Source of the DNA: Isotricha intestinalis
Lineage: Eukaryota > Ciliophora > Litostomatea > Vestibuliferida > Isotrichidae
Assembly: GCA_023807065.1 (NCBI GenBank)
Contig: JAJJLU010003751.1
Location: 1-33,550, forward strand
Length of the DNA stretch: 33,550 bases
Direction of reading: 5' to 3'
The notes below the pieces were generated by a model. It was given only the letters and a program-made list of their open reading frames with translations, did not search any database and was not told the origin of the DNA. Of this stretch, positions 1 to 12,700 are shown piece after piece. The position numbers were made by a program, and so were the translations under genes. Each line of letters begins with the position of its first letter. The first letter of the stretch is position 1.

Positions 1-97
1 ACGGGATAGGCAAGGGGATTAGGGTAATTAATTTATCTTCTCAGTTTTTTTTCTCTCTATTTTTATCTGTATATTTTTATTTTAATTATTATTATTG

Positions 98-712
98 ATG
101 AAGAAATGCTTGAGTCTACTGCTGCAGAATGAGGAGAATGTTGAAGCCATAATTATTGTGATTGTGAAGATTGCTCAAAAAGTCCTTGATGATCAGTTGA
201 TTGAATTGAAGATTCTGAAACCTCCTCGAAAAATAGTTAAGGAAGTAGTGTGCTATAGATGTCAAGACAAAGGACAAATGGCAAGAGAGTGTCTAGATGC
301 TGTCAAGTGCGAGTACTGTGGCGAGGGGCATTACACTAGGAATTGTGACAGGAATATATGCAGTGTGTGAGGCAAAAAGCATCAAAAAGATCAGTGCAAG
401 GTGTCTAATCTCTGGTGTCGCTGGTGCCGAACCTGGAACAAGCATGCTACCAAGGAATGTCCACAAGCCTGTATTCTAAGGAGAATAGTGATACTTGAGT
501 CAGTTACACAAAGGAGAAAGTAGAAACATGTGAGAAATAGAAGAAGGAAGAAGAAGAAAAGGATTCTGGAAAGAAAGCTGAGGCCTCCACAGGATTTGGC
601 TAAATTAGTTATGGAATTGGAAAATGAGTATCCTTTATTATGGGATGAATCCCCCGAGGAACTTCGGTCCTCTGCGCTTCGGCGACGGAATCTCATTTAT
701 TGTTTTACCTAA
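98..712 (+). pseudogene. interrupted CCHC zinc-knuckle gene or fragment
   Basis: One frame runs from the ATG at 98 to a TAA at 713, broken by TGA at 368-370 and TAG at 521-523. Before the first stop are two zinc knuckles: CYRCQDKGQMAREC (His replaced by Gln) and CEYCGEGHYTRNC (C-x2-C-x3-H-x4-C). Straight after it, in the same frame, comes a third whose second Cys is the TGA codon (CSV-stop-GKKHQKDQC), then a fourth, CRWCRTWNKHATKEC. The stretch after the TAG is basic (RNRRRKKKKR) and then acidic/hydrophobic. CCHC knuckles bind single-stranded nucleic acid in Gag proteins and cellular RNA-binding proteins; no reverse transcriptase or integrase is visible, so the origin is open. GC is about twice that of the flanking DNA. 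It may be a decayed gene, a gene using a variant code, or a chimeric contig end. Confidence 0.45.
656..684 (+). other. two adjacent GC-rich hairpins
   Basis: GAGGA (656-660) pairs with TCCTC (668-672) around ACTTCGG. Immediately after, CGC (675-677) pairs with GCG (682-684) around TTCG, a classic stable cUUCGg tetraloop if transcribed. They lie at the 3' edge of the higher-GC island, inside the last open segment of the interrupted zinc-knuckle frame. No U-tract follows, and the function is unknown. Confidence 0.35.
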
Positions 713-1242
713 ATAAATCTAATGGTTTAGAATAATTTTTATTAAATATGTCAAATGTAAAACAGCAATAATAAAAAATAAATATTTATTTAAGAATTTA
801 TCATATTTATCATCTATTATATAATCTCCTCTATATTATCCAGATTAAATTGCTTTAATTTCATTATTACTTTTTATTAGAGGTGAGAAAAAATTAAACA
901 TAATCTATTATTTCATCATCTTTCATCATTCATTTCATAATTCGCATTCTTTTTTATTTGATATTATTTAAATTATTTAAAAAAAAATTATATTTAAACT
1001 CAAAAAAAAATATCAATAATTCTTTTAATTAATTTTCTTTAATTTTTCTTTAATAAATTAAAATTTTTCTTTGAGATTCTTTTCTCCAATCGTGGAAAAA
1101 AAATATCTTTTATATAAAATTATCAAAGAAATAATTTAATTTTAATTAAAAAACCAAAAGAACATTATATATTTATTATTATTTACCTATAAATAATAGA
1201 ATATCTTTTTTTTTAAATCAGAAAAAGGGATAACATAAAAAA
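713..1242. other. AT-rich intergenic region, no gene seen
   Basis: About 530 bp of very AT-rich DNA with poly-A and poly-T tracts separate the zinc-knuckle island from the ADP-ribosyltransferase-like gene. I found no convincing reading frame or tRNA-like structure. It probably holds the promoter and 5' leader of the downstream gene; the ATG at 1243 sits in the A-rich context aaaaaaATG. Confidence 0.5.
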
Positions 1243-3633
1243 ATGGGAAGTAATAAATCAAAAGAAAGAGCTGAGGAATTAAAAAATCAAAAACTACCTT
1301 ATTCAAAGTATATAATTTGGTTAGATCCAAATATAAATAATAATGAAAATAAACAATTTCAAGAAATGATAAAGAAAGAATTAAAAGAAGGAGATTATTT
1401 AAAGACTTTTAATAACGTCGAAGAAGCTATAAATTTATTAAAAACAATTTCATTTAAGAAAACATATGTAATATCAAGTGGAAGTTTTTGTGAGCAGTTT
1501 TTTAAAGAATTAAATGAAATCATTAAAGAAATTCATATAATACCAGAAATAATGATCTTTACCTCTGAAAAAAGAAAAAAAGAGATAATAAATAATCCTG
1601 AAAAGAATCCATTATTTAATATAAACTTAGTATATACATATTTTGAAAGTATTTTTGATCGACTAAAAACTCCTTATGAAAAAAATTATACTCCAAAAAT
1701 TAATGATAAAAATGATATGAATGAATCAAAAAATATGATTGATGAAGATTTAGATAATTTTTGTTTTGAATATATTAAAGAAGCAAAAGATTTAATTCTT
1801 CCAATAAGATATAGTATGTTTATTTATGATCCTTCAAAAGAAGAAATAATTAGACTTAATAAATTAATGATAGATAAATTTTATTATAATAAAGATTTTA
1901 ATTCTTTAATAAATCAAACGTTTATTGATGTAGATATTCCAATTGATATTTTAGTAAAATATTGGTTAAGAGCTTATACATTAAATTGTTATTTTTATGA
2001 ATTTTTGAATCAAGAATTAAAGAGTGGAATAGAAGATTATGATTTGTATACAAGAATGGTTTATTATGGATTAAAAAATAAAAGTATTGATTTTTTAACA
2101 GATAAGCCATTATATAGAGGTTCAATAATTTTTAATGAAGAAGTGAAGGTGATTGAAAATAATTTACAAAATAAGAAAAAAAAACTTCCTGGTTGTATTT
2201 GCTATAGTAGAATCTTTCTTTCTTTTACTCAAATAATGAATAATGCTTACCAATTTATGATAAACAAAAAGATTGATGATTCTAAATCTTTTTGTTTTTA
2301 TTCAATTGATATACCCAATCAATCTGCTTTAAAAGATATGATAATTTCAAATGCGGATTTAGAAAAATTATCGTATTATAAAGATGAGAAAGAAATTTTA
2401 TTTTTTCCTTTTTCATGTTTTGAAATTGAAAAAATAGAAATAAATTCTCTAAAAGATTTATTTTTGAAAAATGATGATTTAAAAAAAATGTTTGAAAAAA
2501 ACAATCCTCAGATTTCATATGAAAACTTAAAATATTATGAAATTAAATTAAATTATTTAGGTAAATATAAAGAAGAAATTGAAAATTTAAAGGATAAAAT
2601 TCCTGAAACAGAATTTGCAAAAAATCTTTTATCAACAGAAATTGTTGACAAAAATGAAAAACTTCAAGAACAATTTGCTTTTGATATTTCAAAGTATCTC
2701 AAAATAAATAATTATATTATAGGAGTTTATAATATAGACAAGAATATAACAAAAAAGAATGGAAAATATGAAATTGATCTTATAAAATCTTCAAAAAAAA
2801 AAAAAAATGAAATAAATAAATGCCAAATTTATTTACTTAATAAAAGAATTGAATATACAAATAAATATAAATTTTCAAAACCAGGAAAATATAATTTAAA
2901 ATTTTATTTTTTCAATGATTTATCAGAATTAGATAATTTATTTAGTGATTGTAAATGTTTAACCTCAATAAATTTATTAAATTTAAAAACCAAATCAATC
3001 ACTAATATGAGTTATTTATTTTATAATTGTGAATCTTTAGTTAATGTCAAAATGTCAACTATTGATACTAAAACTGTAATAAATATGAGTCATTTATTTC
3101 ATGGTTGTAAATCCTTAATAAAATTAGATTTATCTAATTTTAATACAAAAGAAGTTACTAATATGAGTCATATGTTTGAAAAATGTATTTCTTTAAAAGA
3201 ATTAAATTTAGTAAATTTTAACACTGAAAAAGTAATTAATATGGCTTCTATGTTTTTTCAATGTACTTCTTTAGAAAAATTAAATATATCTCGTTTTAAA
3301 ACTAAAAACGTTACTAACATGAGTTGGATGTTTTCGAGTTGTAGTTCTTTAAAAGAATTAAATTTATCTAATTTTAATACTCAAAATGTTACTGATATGA
3401 GTTATATGTTTAGCAATTGTTCTTCTTTGTTAAATTTAAATTTATCTAATTTTGATACTAAAAATGTTACTGATATGACTAGTATGTTTAGTGGATGTAT
3501 AAATATGTTGTCTTTAGATTTATCAAATTTTAAAACTGATAATTGTAAATTTTTCAATGGAATATTTAATCAATTAAATAAAAAATGTAAATTTCTCTCA
3601 AAAAATAATAAATTATTAGAATTTCTAAATTAA
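1243..3633 (+). CDS. ADP-ribosyltransferase-like protein with BspA repeats, N-myristoylation motif
   Basis: This 796-residue protein starts MGSNKSK, a textbook N-myristoylation signal (Gly2, Ser6, Lys7), so it is probably membrane-tethered in the cytoplasm. Residues about 22-145 form an alpha/beta domain beginning IIWLDPNINNNEN, as I recall preceding ART domains in rotifer arginine ADP-ribosyltransferase proteins. Residues about 170-430 look like an R-S-E class ART: YRG with Arg292, FLSFT with Ser327, and a possible E-x-E at Glu382/Glu384 followed by ILFFP. Such enzymes transfer ADP-ribose from NAD+ to protein side chains. A small beta domain follows (about 475-555), then eight 26-residue BspA-type repeats (about 566-773), likely for protein binding. 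The single exon ends in TAA. ART assignment is by motif and order only; activity and target are unknown. Confidence 0.62.
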   Translation: MGSNKSKERAEELKNQKLPYSKYIIWLDPNINNNENKQFQEMIKKELKEGDYLKTFNNVEEAINLLKTISFKKTYVISSGSFCEQFFKELNEIIKEIHIIPEIMIFTSEKRKKEIINNPEKNPLFNINLVYTYFESIFDRLKTPYEKNYTPKINDKNDMNESKNMIDEDLDNFCFEYIKEAKDLILPIRYSMFIYDPSKEEIIRLNKLMIDKFYYNKDFNSLINQTFIDVDIPIDILVKYWLRAYTLNCYFYEFLNQELKSGIEDYDLYTRMVYYGLKNKSIDFLTDKPLYRGSIIFNEEVKVIENNLQNKKKKLPGCICYSRIFLSFTQIMNNAYQFMINKKIDDSKSFCFYSIDIPNQSALKDMIISNADLEKLSYYKDEKEILFFPFSCFEIEKIEINSLKDLFLKNDDLKKMFEKNNPQISYENLKYYEIKLNYLGKYKEEIENLKDKIPETEFAKNLLSTEIVDKNEKLQEQFAFDISKYLKINNYIIGVYNIDKNITKKNGKYEIDLIKSSKKKKNEINKCQIYLLNKRIEYTNKYKFSKPGKYNLKFYFFNDLSELDNLFSDCKCLTSINLLNLKTKSITNMSYLFYNCESLVNVKMSTIDTKTVINMSHLFHGCKSLIKLDLSNFNTKEVTNMSHMFEKCISLKELNLVNFNTEKVINMASMFFQCTSLEKLNISRFKTKNVTNMSWMFSSCSSLKELNLSNFNTQNVTDMSYMFSNCSSLLNLNLSNFDTKNVTDMTSMFSGCINMLSLDLSNFKTDNCKFFNGIFNQLNKKCKFLSKNNKLLEFLN
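2938..3561 (+). repeat. eight BspA-type (DUF285) 26-residue repeats
   Basis: Eight in-frame units of 78 nt lie within the ART-like gene. The consensus reads roughly MFxxCxSLxxLNLSNFxTxxVTNMS. The first two units are the most divergent and the eighth decays after NFKTDN. These are the characteristic BspA leucine-rich repeats abundant in Trichomonas, Entamoeba and gut bacteria. The spacing between successive unit starts (2938, 3016, 3094) is exactly 78 nt. Confidence 0.9.
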
Positions 3634-3743
3634 TTAATATTACACTAAATTATAAGATTTTTTAAAGAGATAGAATTAATATAATTTTTAAATAAATTTT
3701 AAAAAAAAAATATTTAAAAACAGTTTAAATAAAATATTAAATA

Positions 3744-6700
3744 ATGGTATTTATGAATTTTAATACCAAAAAAAATGAAAAGTATATTTTAATGATTCAA
3801 ATACTTATATTTATGATTTCAATATTAAAAACATCAGAATTAACATGTGACAAAGTAGCAATATTACCTAAAAATTTTGATAATCTATTTCCAAATTATC
3901 AATATCTTCCAAAAGTTCATTTATTCAATTATTTTTTTTTAACAGAATCAAATACAAATACTATAGAAAATAATTTAAAATTAAAAATTCAAATATCAAA
4001 TCCATCAGTTTTTAAAATTCAAGTAACTACATTTCATGCAAGAATGAAAGTATCATTTAATGATATTTCTTTTAATGTAAATTCTAATATTCCTTCTGAT
4101 TATTCTTTATTTGATTTAGATAATTTAATAAATGGAGAAATAACAATCAAATTTACAGATATAATTTTTGAGCAAGATTCAATGTCTTTAGAAATGAAAA
4201 AAACAATGAGTAGTGATTCTTTCTGTAATGAACCATATATGTTATTAGAAATTGCTTTTGAAAATAAAGATCATTATAAAAAAAGATTACATAATATTCA
4301 TCAAGAAAATAAAATTTTATCAGATTTAACTAATGAATATTATAAAGTTTTTGAAGAATTAAAAAATGCAGAAATTAAAAGGAAAGGAAAAGATTTATTA
4401 GTACAAAAATCAAAAAGACCTATTACTCCTTTTAAATTAAATGTTTTATTTCCAAATTCTGAATTATTTGATTTATATAATATTTCAGTTTATAATTCTT
4501 TTGATTTAAATGTTCCAATTGAAGATAATATTGATATTACTAATAATACAAATTCAACTAATGATATATCTGTTTTAACAAAATATTTCTTAAAGTTTCA
4601 AATGTTTAGTGAATTTTTAATCGGAGGTTCATTTAAATTTTTAATAATAAAAAAAAGTGAAATAGAAAATTTAAAAAATTTAAATTGTTTAAATAATGGA
4701 AAATGTTTAATTTCAGAAAGGAAATCTAAAAATTTAATAATATTAGAAACAATTTTAACACCAGGAGATTATAAATTATTAATTATTGATATAAATCCTA
4801 ATTCAAGAATACAAAATGAAATAATTAATTTTGTCCCAGTTTCAATAGGAATTAAAGTTAAATTTATGAAAAAAACTCAAAATAGATTTAATTGTAACGG
4901 AAAAAGACTTCCAATAACTTTTGATGCTTTATTTAATAAAAATAAAAATTATTTTGAATATAAAGGTGATATAATATTCAATTTAAAGGTTTTATATGAT
5001 GAATTTTATATATCAATTCCAAATGAAGATAATTATATTTTAAGATTAAATACTTATTATTCAGATGGTAATAATATTAATATTAGAATTTATGAACTTT
5101 TAAATAATGATATAAATAATAGAACACTTTATGTTCAAGGTTCTTTTTGGGGAGGACAAAGTTCAATATTAACTTCTTTGTTAAAAGGAAAAAAATATGC
5201 AATTAATTTTGATTATACTTCTTCTTTCTTTTCACAAAATGAAAGAAAAACTTGTGAACTTTTTTATTTAAAATTAGCTTTTGGAGCTATAAATTATTTA
5301 AAAAATTTAAATAATATTCCTTTTTTTAAAGAAGAATCTTGCAATGATTATTATAAAAAACCAATAAAAGAGTCTATAAAAGAATTTATGGATTTATTTT
5401 CTAAAGAACATTCTAATACTTTCAATTATAAAGATTCAGAATTTGAATTAGTAAGTAAAAATTTGATATCATATAATAATATTGACAAAAGTTTATATAA
5501 AGAGTCAATATTAGATTTTAATATTATTTATTCAGAAAAATTTTCAATTGATTTAGATATTAATTTTTATTTAGAAACAATTTCTGATTATATTTCAGGA
5601 TTAATAATTCCTGTTATTATACCAGTTTATTCAGATAAAGAATTCAATTTATCAAATGAATATTTCAGAAAATTTCTACTTCATAAAAATTCAATAAATA
5701 TGAGATTAACAAAGGGAAATTATCAATTAATTTTAGTTCATGGATTGAGTCAATTTACTTATTCAAATTCTGAAAATAATTTTATATCAACAAGTGTTTT
5801 TTATCAAGACTTAATACCAAAATGTGTTCCTTTTAAATTAAGAATTATTTCAATTTTATTAGATAGTAATAATAGAAGAAAATGGGAATGTAATTTTATA
5901 AATTATCATCATATTCCAAAAGAAATTGAATTAAATGAAAAACAAGACAAATATTATTATTTCAATCATCATGTTTTAATTCCTTTAGAAAGATCTAAAT
6001 TTGAAATTAAAACTCCTGCTTCGAGTAAATTTATTTTAAACGTTAGAGTTCAATTTGAAGATTATTCAGATATTTATTCAATGTCATTAACTTTAAAAAA
6101 AAATGGTTTAACTTTAATAAGAGGAAAAAAAGAGATATTTGAAGAAGGAGAAAAATCAACAACATATTATTTAAATTATTTACTTGATTCTAATATAAAA
6201 TATGAACTACATTTTTCAAACAAATATTCTGATTATGGAAAATTTTTTGATAAATGTAGATTAATAACTTTAGAAATAACATTAAATAATATTAATTATA
6301 TAAAAACTAATTCTTGCATAAATTTGGTTCCTCAAAGAGAAAATATACTGTATTATAGATTAATTGATGAAGATAATTCTCTTAAACAATATAAAGAAGA
6401 TACTATTATAAATTTTTTTAATGATGATTATAATTCAATGAATAGTAAAGGAGAAATTAAATTAAATAAATATGATATGAATTCAACTTTAACTTCATTA
6501 AATTCATTATTTCAATTTAATTTTGATTCAAATTCTAAAAATATGTATTTCTCATATGATTTTGAAATTAATTCTGATTTAGCCCGAATTACTTTATTAT
6601 TAGAAACTCCTTTTGGTTTACCTGTTAATTTATTTGCTAAAATTTATTTAATTGAACAAAGGGAAAATTATGGTTTTTTCCCTTTAAGTATATTTAATAA

Positions 6701-9700
6701 TTTAAATAATCCAAATCAAAATAATTCAAAAGCAATATATGAAATATTAGCTACACAAGATTTAGAAGATGAAAATATATTATCTATTCGAGGTTTACTC
6801 TTACAATATGGAAAATATAAAGTAAAATTCGGGATTAATCCAGGTTTTATAGATAAAAAAATTTTAGATATTTTAAATAATAATTTATGTGTTAGTTTCA
6901 CAGGTAAAATTATAATAGAAAACAAATCTTATTTATCAAATATAAAAGGAAGCTTTAGTCAAAATGAAAATTGTCCTTATATTGAAATGCCAAAAAGTTT
7001 AAGTTATCCAGGTTTTATTTCAAAAGATACTCTTTTTTCAATGAATAATATGCAAAGATTTAAAATAAAAGGTGAAAAAATTTTTAGAAGTTTTGAAATT
7101 GAAGAAAAATCCTTTTTTAAATTCTATATTCCTGATGAAGATGGAATTGGTTATTATAATAAAATTAATTTAATAAAAGAAGATAATAATCAAATTGAAA
7201 TTATTGATTCAAAAAGTGGGAAACATAAAAATTATTTTGTTAATGTGTTAGAACCAGGGAAATATTCAATTGAAGTTTATTTTAATTTAAATGAATTTAA
7301 AAGTTATAAAAATGAAAATGCTGAATATGAACATTTATGTTATTATTTCGATGTTTATATATCTGTTATTCCTATAAATGAAATTTATAACATTAATGAA
7401 TTAAAAAATGAAGAAAAATGTGAAGAAAAAGGAATGGAAAGTTTAAGTGATATTGAAAAAGATGTATCTGATAATTATAATAGGATAATATTTTTAAATT
7501 CTTTATCTTCAAATAAAATAGGAAATAATAAAGATTCCCATTTAATTAAAGTTTTTAAAATAAATAAAAATACAATAGGAAATACAAAATTTGAATTTGA
7601 AATGATATATAATTCATATATTGATCCTTTATATACCTTTATCCCTTATAAAATTGTAAATGGAAAAAGAATTATGGTTTCAAGTCAAATAACAAAAAGT
7701 GAAAATTTTATTTGGATTAATTTAGACATATTAAAAAATACAGATTATGAAATTGATTTTATTTCAAGAGCATATCCTAATTTTCCAATATGTTCATCTG
7801 CAACTATAACTTATAGTTATTATAATACTTTAGCAGAAAAACAAGAAACTAGAAAAATAAATTGTGAAAATTCTGATAAATTACCTAATCATTTATTTAT
7901 AACAAAAAATATTGAAGAAAATGATATTTTAAAAAAATATTGTAAATTTCAAGATAAAATAACAGGAGAAATGTATTTATATGGTAATTTTTTATTACCT
8001 AAAATTACACAATCTCTTAGAACTGAATTCATTATAATGCAGGATTCTATTATTTTTATTCAAGTTAATCCTAATTATAAAATTAACTCAAATAATATTT
8101 TTATCGAAATTTATTATAAAGAATTAACATATTTTAAATTTAGTCAAAGTTATTATAATGGTTTAATTATTGCAGAAATATCGAATAAAAATACAATTGA
8201 TTATTTTTCTTTTGAAGATGAAAAAAAAAAAACAATTTCTACTTTAAATTATTATTTAGATATTATGTTTGATAAGTCATTAACAAAATGTGAATCATTT
8301 AATTTATTTTTTAGTATAATACCAAAGAAAACATATAAAGAAATGTATATGAATTGTAAAGAAAAAGATGAAGATTTATTTTATAAAAGTCCAATTCCAA
8401 ATTATATTGAAGTCACTAAAACAAAATCTTATCAATTTTCATCATATGTTAAAGAAAATAAAGGTTTTTATTTAAATTCTCAAACTTCAAATTTAATTAA
8501 GATGATTAATTTTAATTTAAAGCAAACATCAAATGTAGATATCACTTTAAAATATATTCATTCAGATAATTTAATGGATATTTCTTTAAATGATAATTTA
8601 AATTTATATATTTTAGGAATTGAAACTATTGATAATACTCATCAAAATGGAATTTGGATAAATAAAAATATAAATACAAATTTAAAACCTGGTGATTATT
8701 CTATTAAATTAATATTCCATAAGATTTTTACATATTATTTGGAAAAAATTTTTACCAAAGAAGAAATGGAAAACATATGTAATGGATTTGACTTAGATAT
8801 AACTTTTACAATATTAAATTTACAAAATTCCAAAGTAGCAGATAATGATAATGATAATAAAGATAGTGAATTACAAAAATTAGGATTAGAAGATTTGAAT
8901 TCAAATAGTATTATAAGTTTAAATCCTTCAAATATGATGAATTTAAGATTGGGAAATAATTTAAACATAAAATTACAATTTTCTTTCGATTACATTCAAT
9001 ATTCATCTCAGATTGAAAAAATGGAAAAAATGATTTATTTAAAAGAATATGATTCATCTTTTTCGAATTCATATGGTGATTTGATTTATCCTTCATATAT
9101 AAATAATTTCCATTCAAATTCACTGTCTTATACTTTCGAATTAAATAATAATTTTTCCCCAGGTAAATGTTATAAATTATATTATGATCAATCAAAAACT
9201 TCAAATGAAATAAATGACTTAATAATTAATCAAGAAAATCATATTTATTGTATAATGTCATGTACTTGTAATCCAAATTCAAAATTTATATGTAGTTTAA
9301 ATTCAAAGTGTAAATGTAAATTCCCATATAAAGGAATATTATGTGAAGAATGTGAAGAAGGTTACACAAGAACAAATGATAATTTTTGTATTCCTAATTC
9401 ATTAAACAATGTTAAATGTAATGATATAGAAACTTGTAGTGGAAATGGTCATTGTAAAATTGAAGGATCAGCTTTTGACCCTTATGATATTAATATTATA
9501 AATCCATGTATTTGTGATTCTGGTTTTAAAACTAAAAGTGGTTTTCCAACTATTAATTTTTGCAATGCTTGTATAAATAAACAAAAATTTTATCCTTATT
9601 GTTATGATAATTCTGATATGAGTTTGAATAATTTTGATAATGAAAATAATAAAGAAATAGTAAATACTATTAAATTTGGATGGTATACTTCTTGTTATGA

Positions 9701-12700
9701 ATTTACAAGAGCTCCTGTATTAAATGATAAATTATATAAAATTCAAAAAATTGATGGAAGTTTAATCTATAATCAAATTTTAAAAATAGAAAAAAATATT
9801 GAATTCACAGAATTAATTATAAGTGAAAATTCAATAATAAGAGTTATGTTTATTTCTCAAAAAGAAAATAAAGGAAAAGTTGAATTATATTATAATAAAA
9901 ATGATAAAAGCTCAATTATTCAAACTGAAGGAAAAGAAAAAATTGAAAGTTTCATTATGAGATTAAAAATGAGAGAACAACCATATATTTTAAAAATTAT
10001 TCATTTAAATTTAGGTTATTCATGTAATAGATATCAATTAAAAGTAGAAATTGAACCTTTAGTTAATATTAAATCTAATTTACAATGTGAAAATAATGTT
10101 CCTTTATTTAATTCACAAATAAATTTATTTAATAATGAAATTAATTTAAAAGGCGATGATAATTTTAAAAATATAAATGAGAAAAAATTTATTATTAGAG
10201 GAAATGAAATATTAACAAAAGAGAACTTAGATAAAAAAATATTTTTTAACCCAAAAAAAAAAGATAATTCAAAATATAATAATGTTGGAAAAATATCTAC
10301 TGGAAAAATAAATGAACCATTTGAATTTAATATAAAATTAAATGTGGAAAATGAAATAACTTTTACTGCATATTCAAATTATCAATTTTTATCAAATGAT
10401 ATTACTTTCAAAATTTTAAATATATCAGATAATAATAATATTATTTCAAAAGGAAATTGGATAATAAATGAAATTCCAAACGAAGAAAAAGATATTTATC
10501 TTCAAAGTGGAATAAGTATTATATTATCTCCAGGAAAATATTATTTAACAATTACTCAAAATATATTATCAAATCAATTACTCCAATTACTTTATACAAC
10601 TAATAATACTAATATTATTTCAGATATTTGTTTTTCTTTTTCTTTAAATTTCCAAAGTATTCCAGTTAAAAGAAATATTGAAGGTTATGAAACTTCTGAT
10701 GAAAATAAAATAATAATGATTGAACCTCCTATGAAATCATCACAAAAAATTAATGAAAAATTAATTTTAACTGTGTATTTCCAAAAAGAAATTAATAAAG
10801 TTTTAATTACTAATGATCAATTAAATAAAGAAACTCTTCCTATAAACCATACTTTCTATTTAGAAAATACAATAGATTCAAATAAGAAAATTTATTCATC
10901 AAAAGTATCTTTAATCAAAGATAAATTTCAAGTAACATTTAATGAAAATTTATTAGATTTTAATTTGTGTTATTCTTTAAAGTTTAATTTAAAAAGATTT
11001 CAAACATTAAATGATAAAGATATACCTTTAATATCAGATGAACCTAATATTCATAGATATTGTACAAAAACATGTGAGTGCAATAAAAATATGAATACTG
11101 AATATTCATGTGATCCTTATGATAATAAAAAATGTATTTGTAAAAAACCTTATTCAGGGAATAATTGTTATGATTGTATAAATGGTTATTTTATGGTTAA
11201 AGGAAAATGTATTTCAGGTGAAAATTGTAATAAAAATTATTGTAATAACAACGGAAAATGTTATTCAGATTCTTATAATAATAATTATGATAATATTAAA
11301 TGTTTATGTTCAGATGAATTCACAGGAGATAAATGTAATCAATGTAAAAAAAAAAATTTAAAATATCCAAATTGTAAAGATCTTTCTTCTTTAATTAGAA
11401 GAAAAAATATTATTAATATTAATAAAGAAAATCAAATAAATAGAATAGATAATAATTGTGAATTTCAATTTATTCCAAAAACTTTTGATAAAATGGGTTA
11501 TCTTCAATTAGATGGAAATATGCATATTTCAGGAAAATATTCAATTAAAAATTTACAAGGAAAAAACCATATAACATCATTTACATTAAAATCAATTTCT
11601 CATATTAAAATTTATATAGAACAATCAAAAGAAAATTTTAATGTAGTTATTTATTTATTAGATCAAGATAAAAATATATTAAAAAATTCTAAAATTTTAA
11701 AAGGACCAAATGGTTATGATACTGCTTCTTTACTTGATATCATAGCTGATCAAGGAGAATATTATTTAGTTTTTGTAATTAAAGATTTAATAATAGGAGG
11801 AAATATTAAAAGTGAAGATTTATTTAATGATTTTACAGGAGATGATTCTTGTAAGAATGTCTATTTAGAAATTCAAATAAATGAAATTCAAAGAGAAATT
11901 GATAATACTAATTCTCTATTAAATAAATATAATTCTTTTTGTGTTAATAGTGAAGAGATTAATAATAAACCTTTATATCCTAAAGATTTAAATTATTATG
12001 ATGAAAAATCAAGTTTTTTTATTGAAATTAATAAAGGTTTTAATGGTAATTATGTTCATATTAGGAAAGAAGAAAAAGAAATCAATTATTTTTATTATGA
12101 TTACTTATATATTCCAGATATAATTAATGGAGAATTTACTATTGAATTAAATATCAATAGTAAATTTTTACATAGTCAAATTGGAGTTATTTTAGAAGTA
12201 GTAGAAATAAATGAAGATATACAAGAAAAATTTGATGAAATGAAAGAAAACAAAGTTTTAATTTCTAAAAAAATAAAAGAATTATTCTCATATTATCAAT
12301 TTAATAAACCGGTATGTTCAATATATTGTTTTTCAGGAAGTAAAAAATTTAATTCATATACTTTAAATAGAATTTTACCAAGTGATACTTTATATAGAAT
12401 TTGGTTTTATGATGTAAATCCTTTACCAGATATTTTAGAAAATGCAAAATATTTAAATTATAAAAAAAATACTTGTTTAATTTATCAAGTAACAATGAGA
12501 TTATCAAATAATAATATTAATAGTTCAGATTTAACTTTAAGTCCCTCAAATTCACTTTGTTCAAGCAATGAATTACCTTATAATTTAAATAATAAAGATT
12601 ATTTAGGTGATATAAATTATGTGAAAAATTACGGGTTTCATATTTTAGATTCTTTTAGAGTGGATAGAATAAAAAATAATATTCATTTTACAAAATTTAA

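Noticed and set aside
19..24. TTAGGG resembling a telomere repeat near the window start
   Set aside because: Only one copy occurs, with no tandem array, so it is not telomeric evidence.
391..696. Minus-strand open frame opposite the zinc-knuckle island
   Set aside because: It is antisense to a frame with recognisable zinc knuckles; its Phe/Leu/Ser-rich content mirrors Lys/Arg-rich coding on the other strand.
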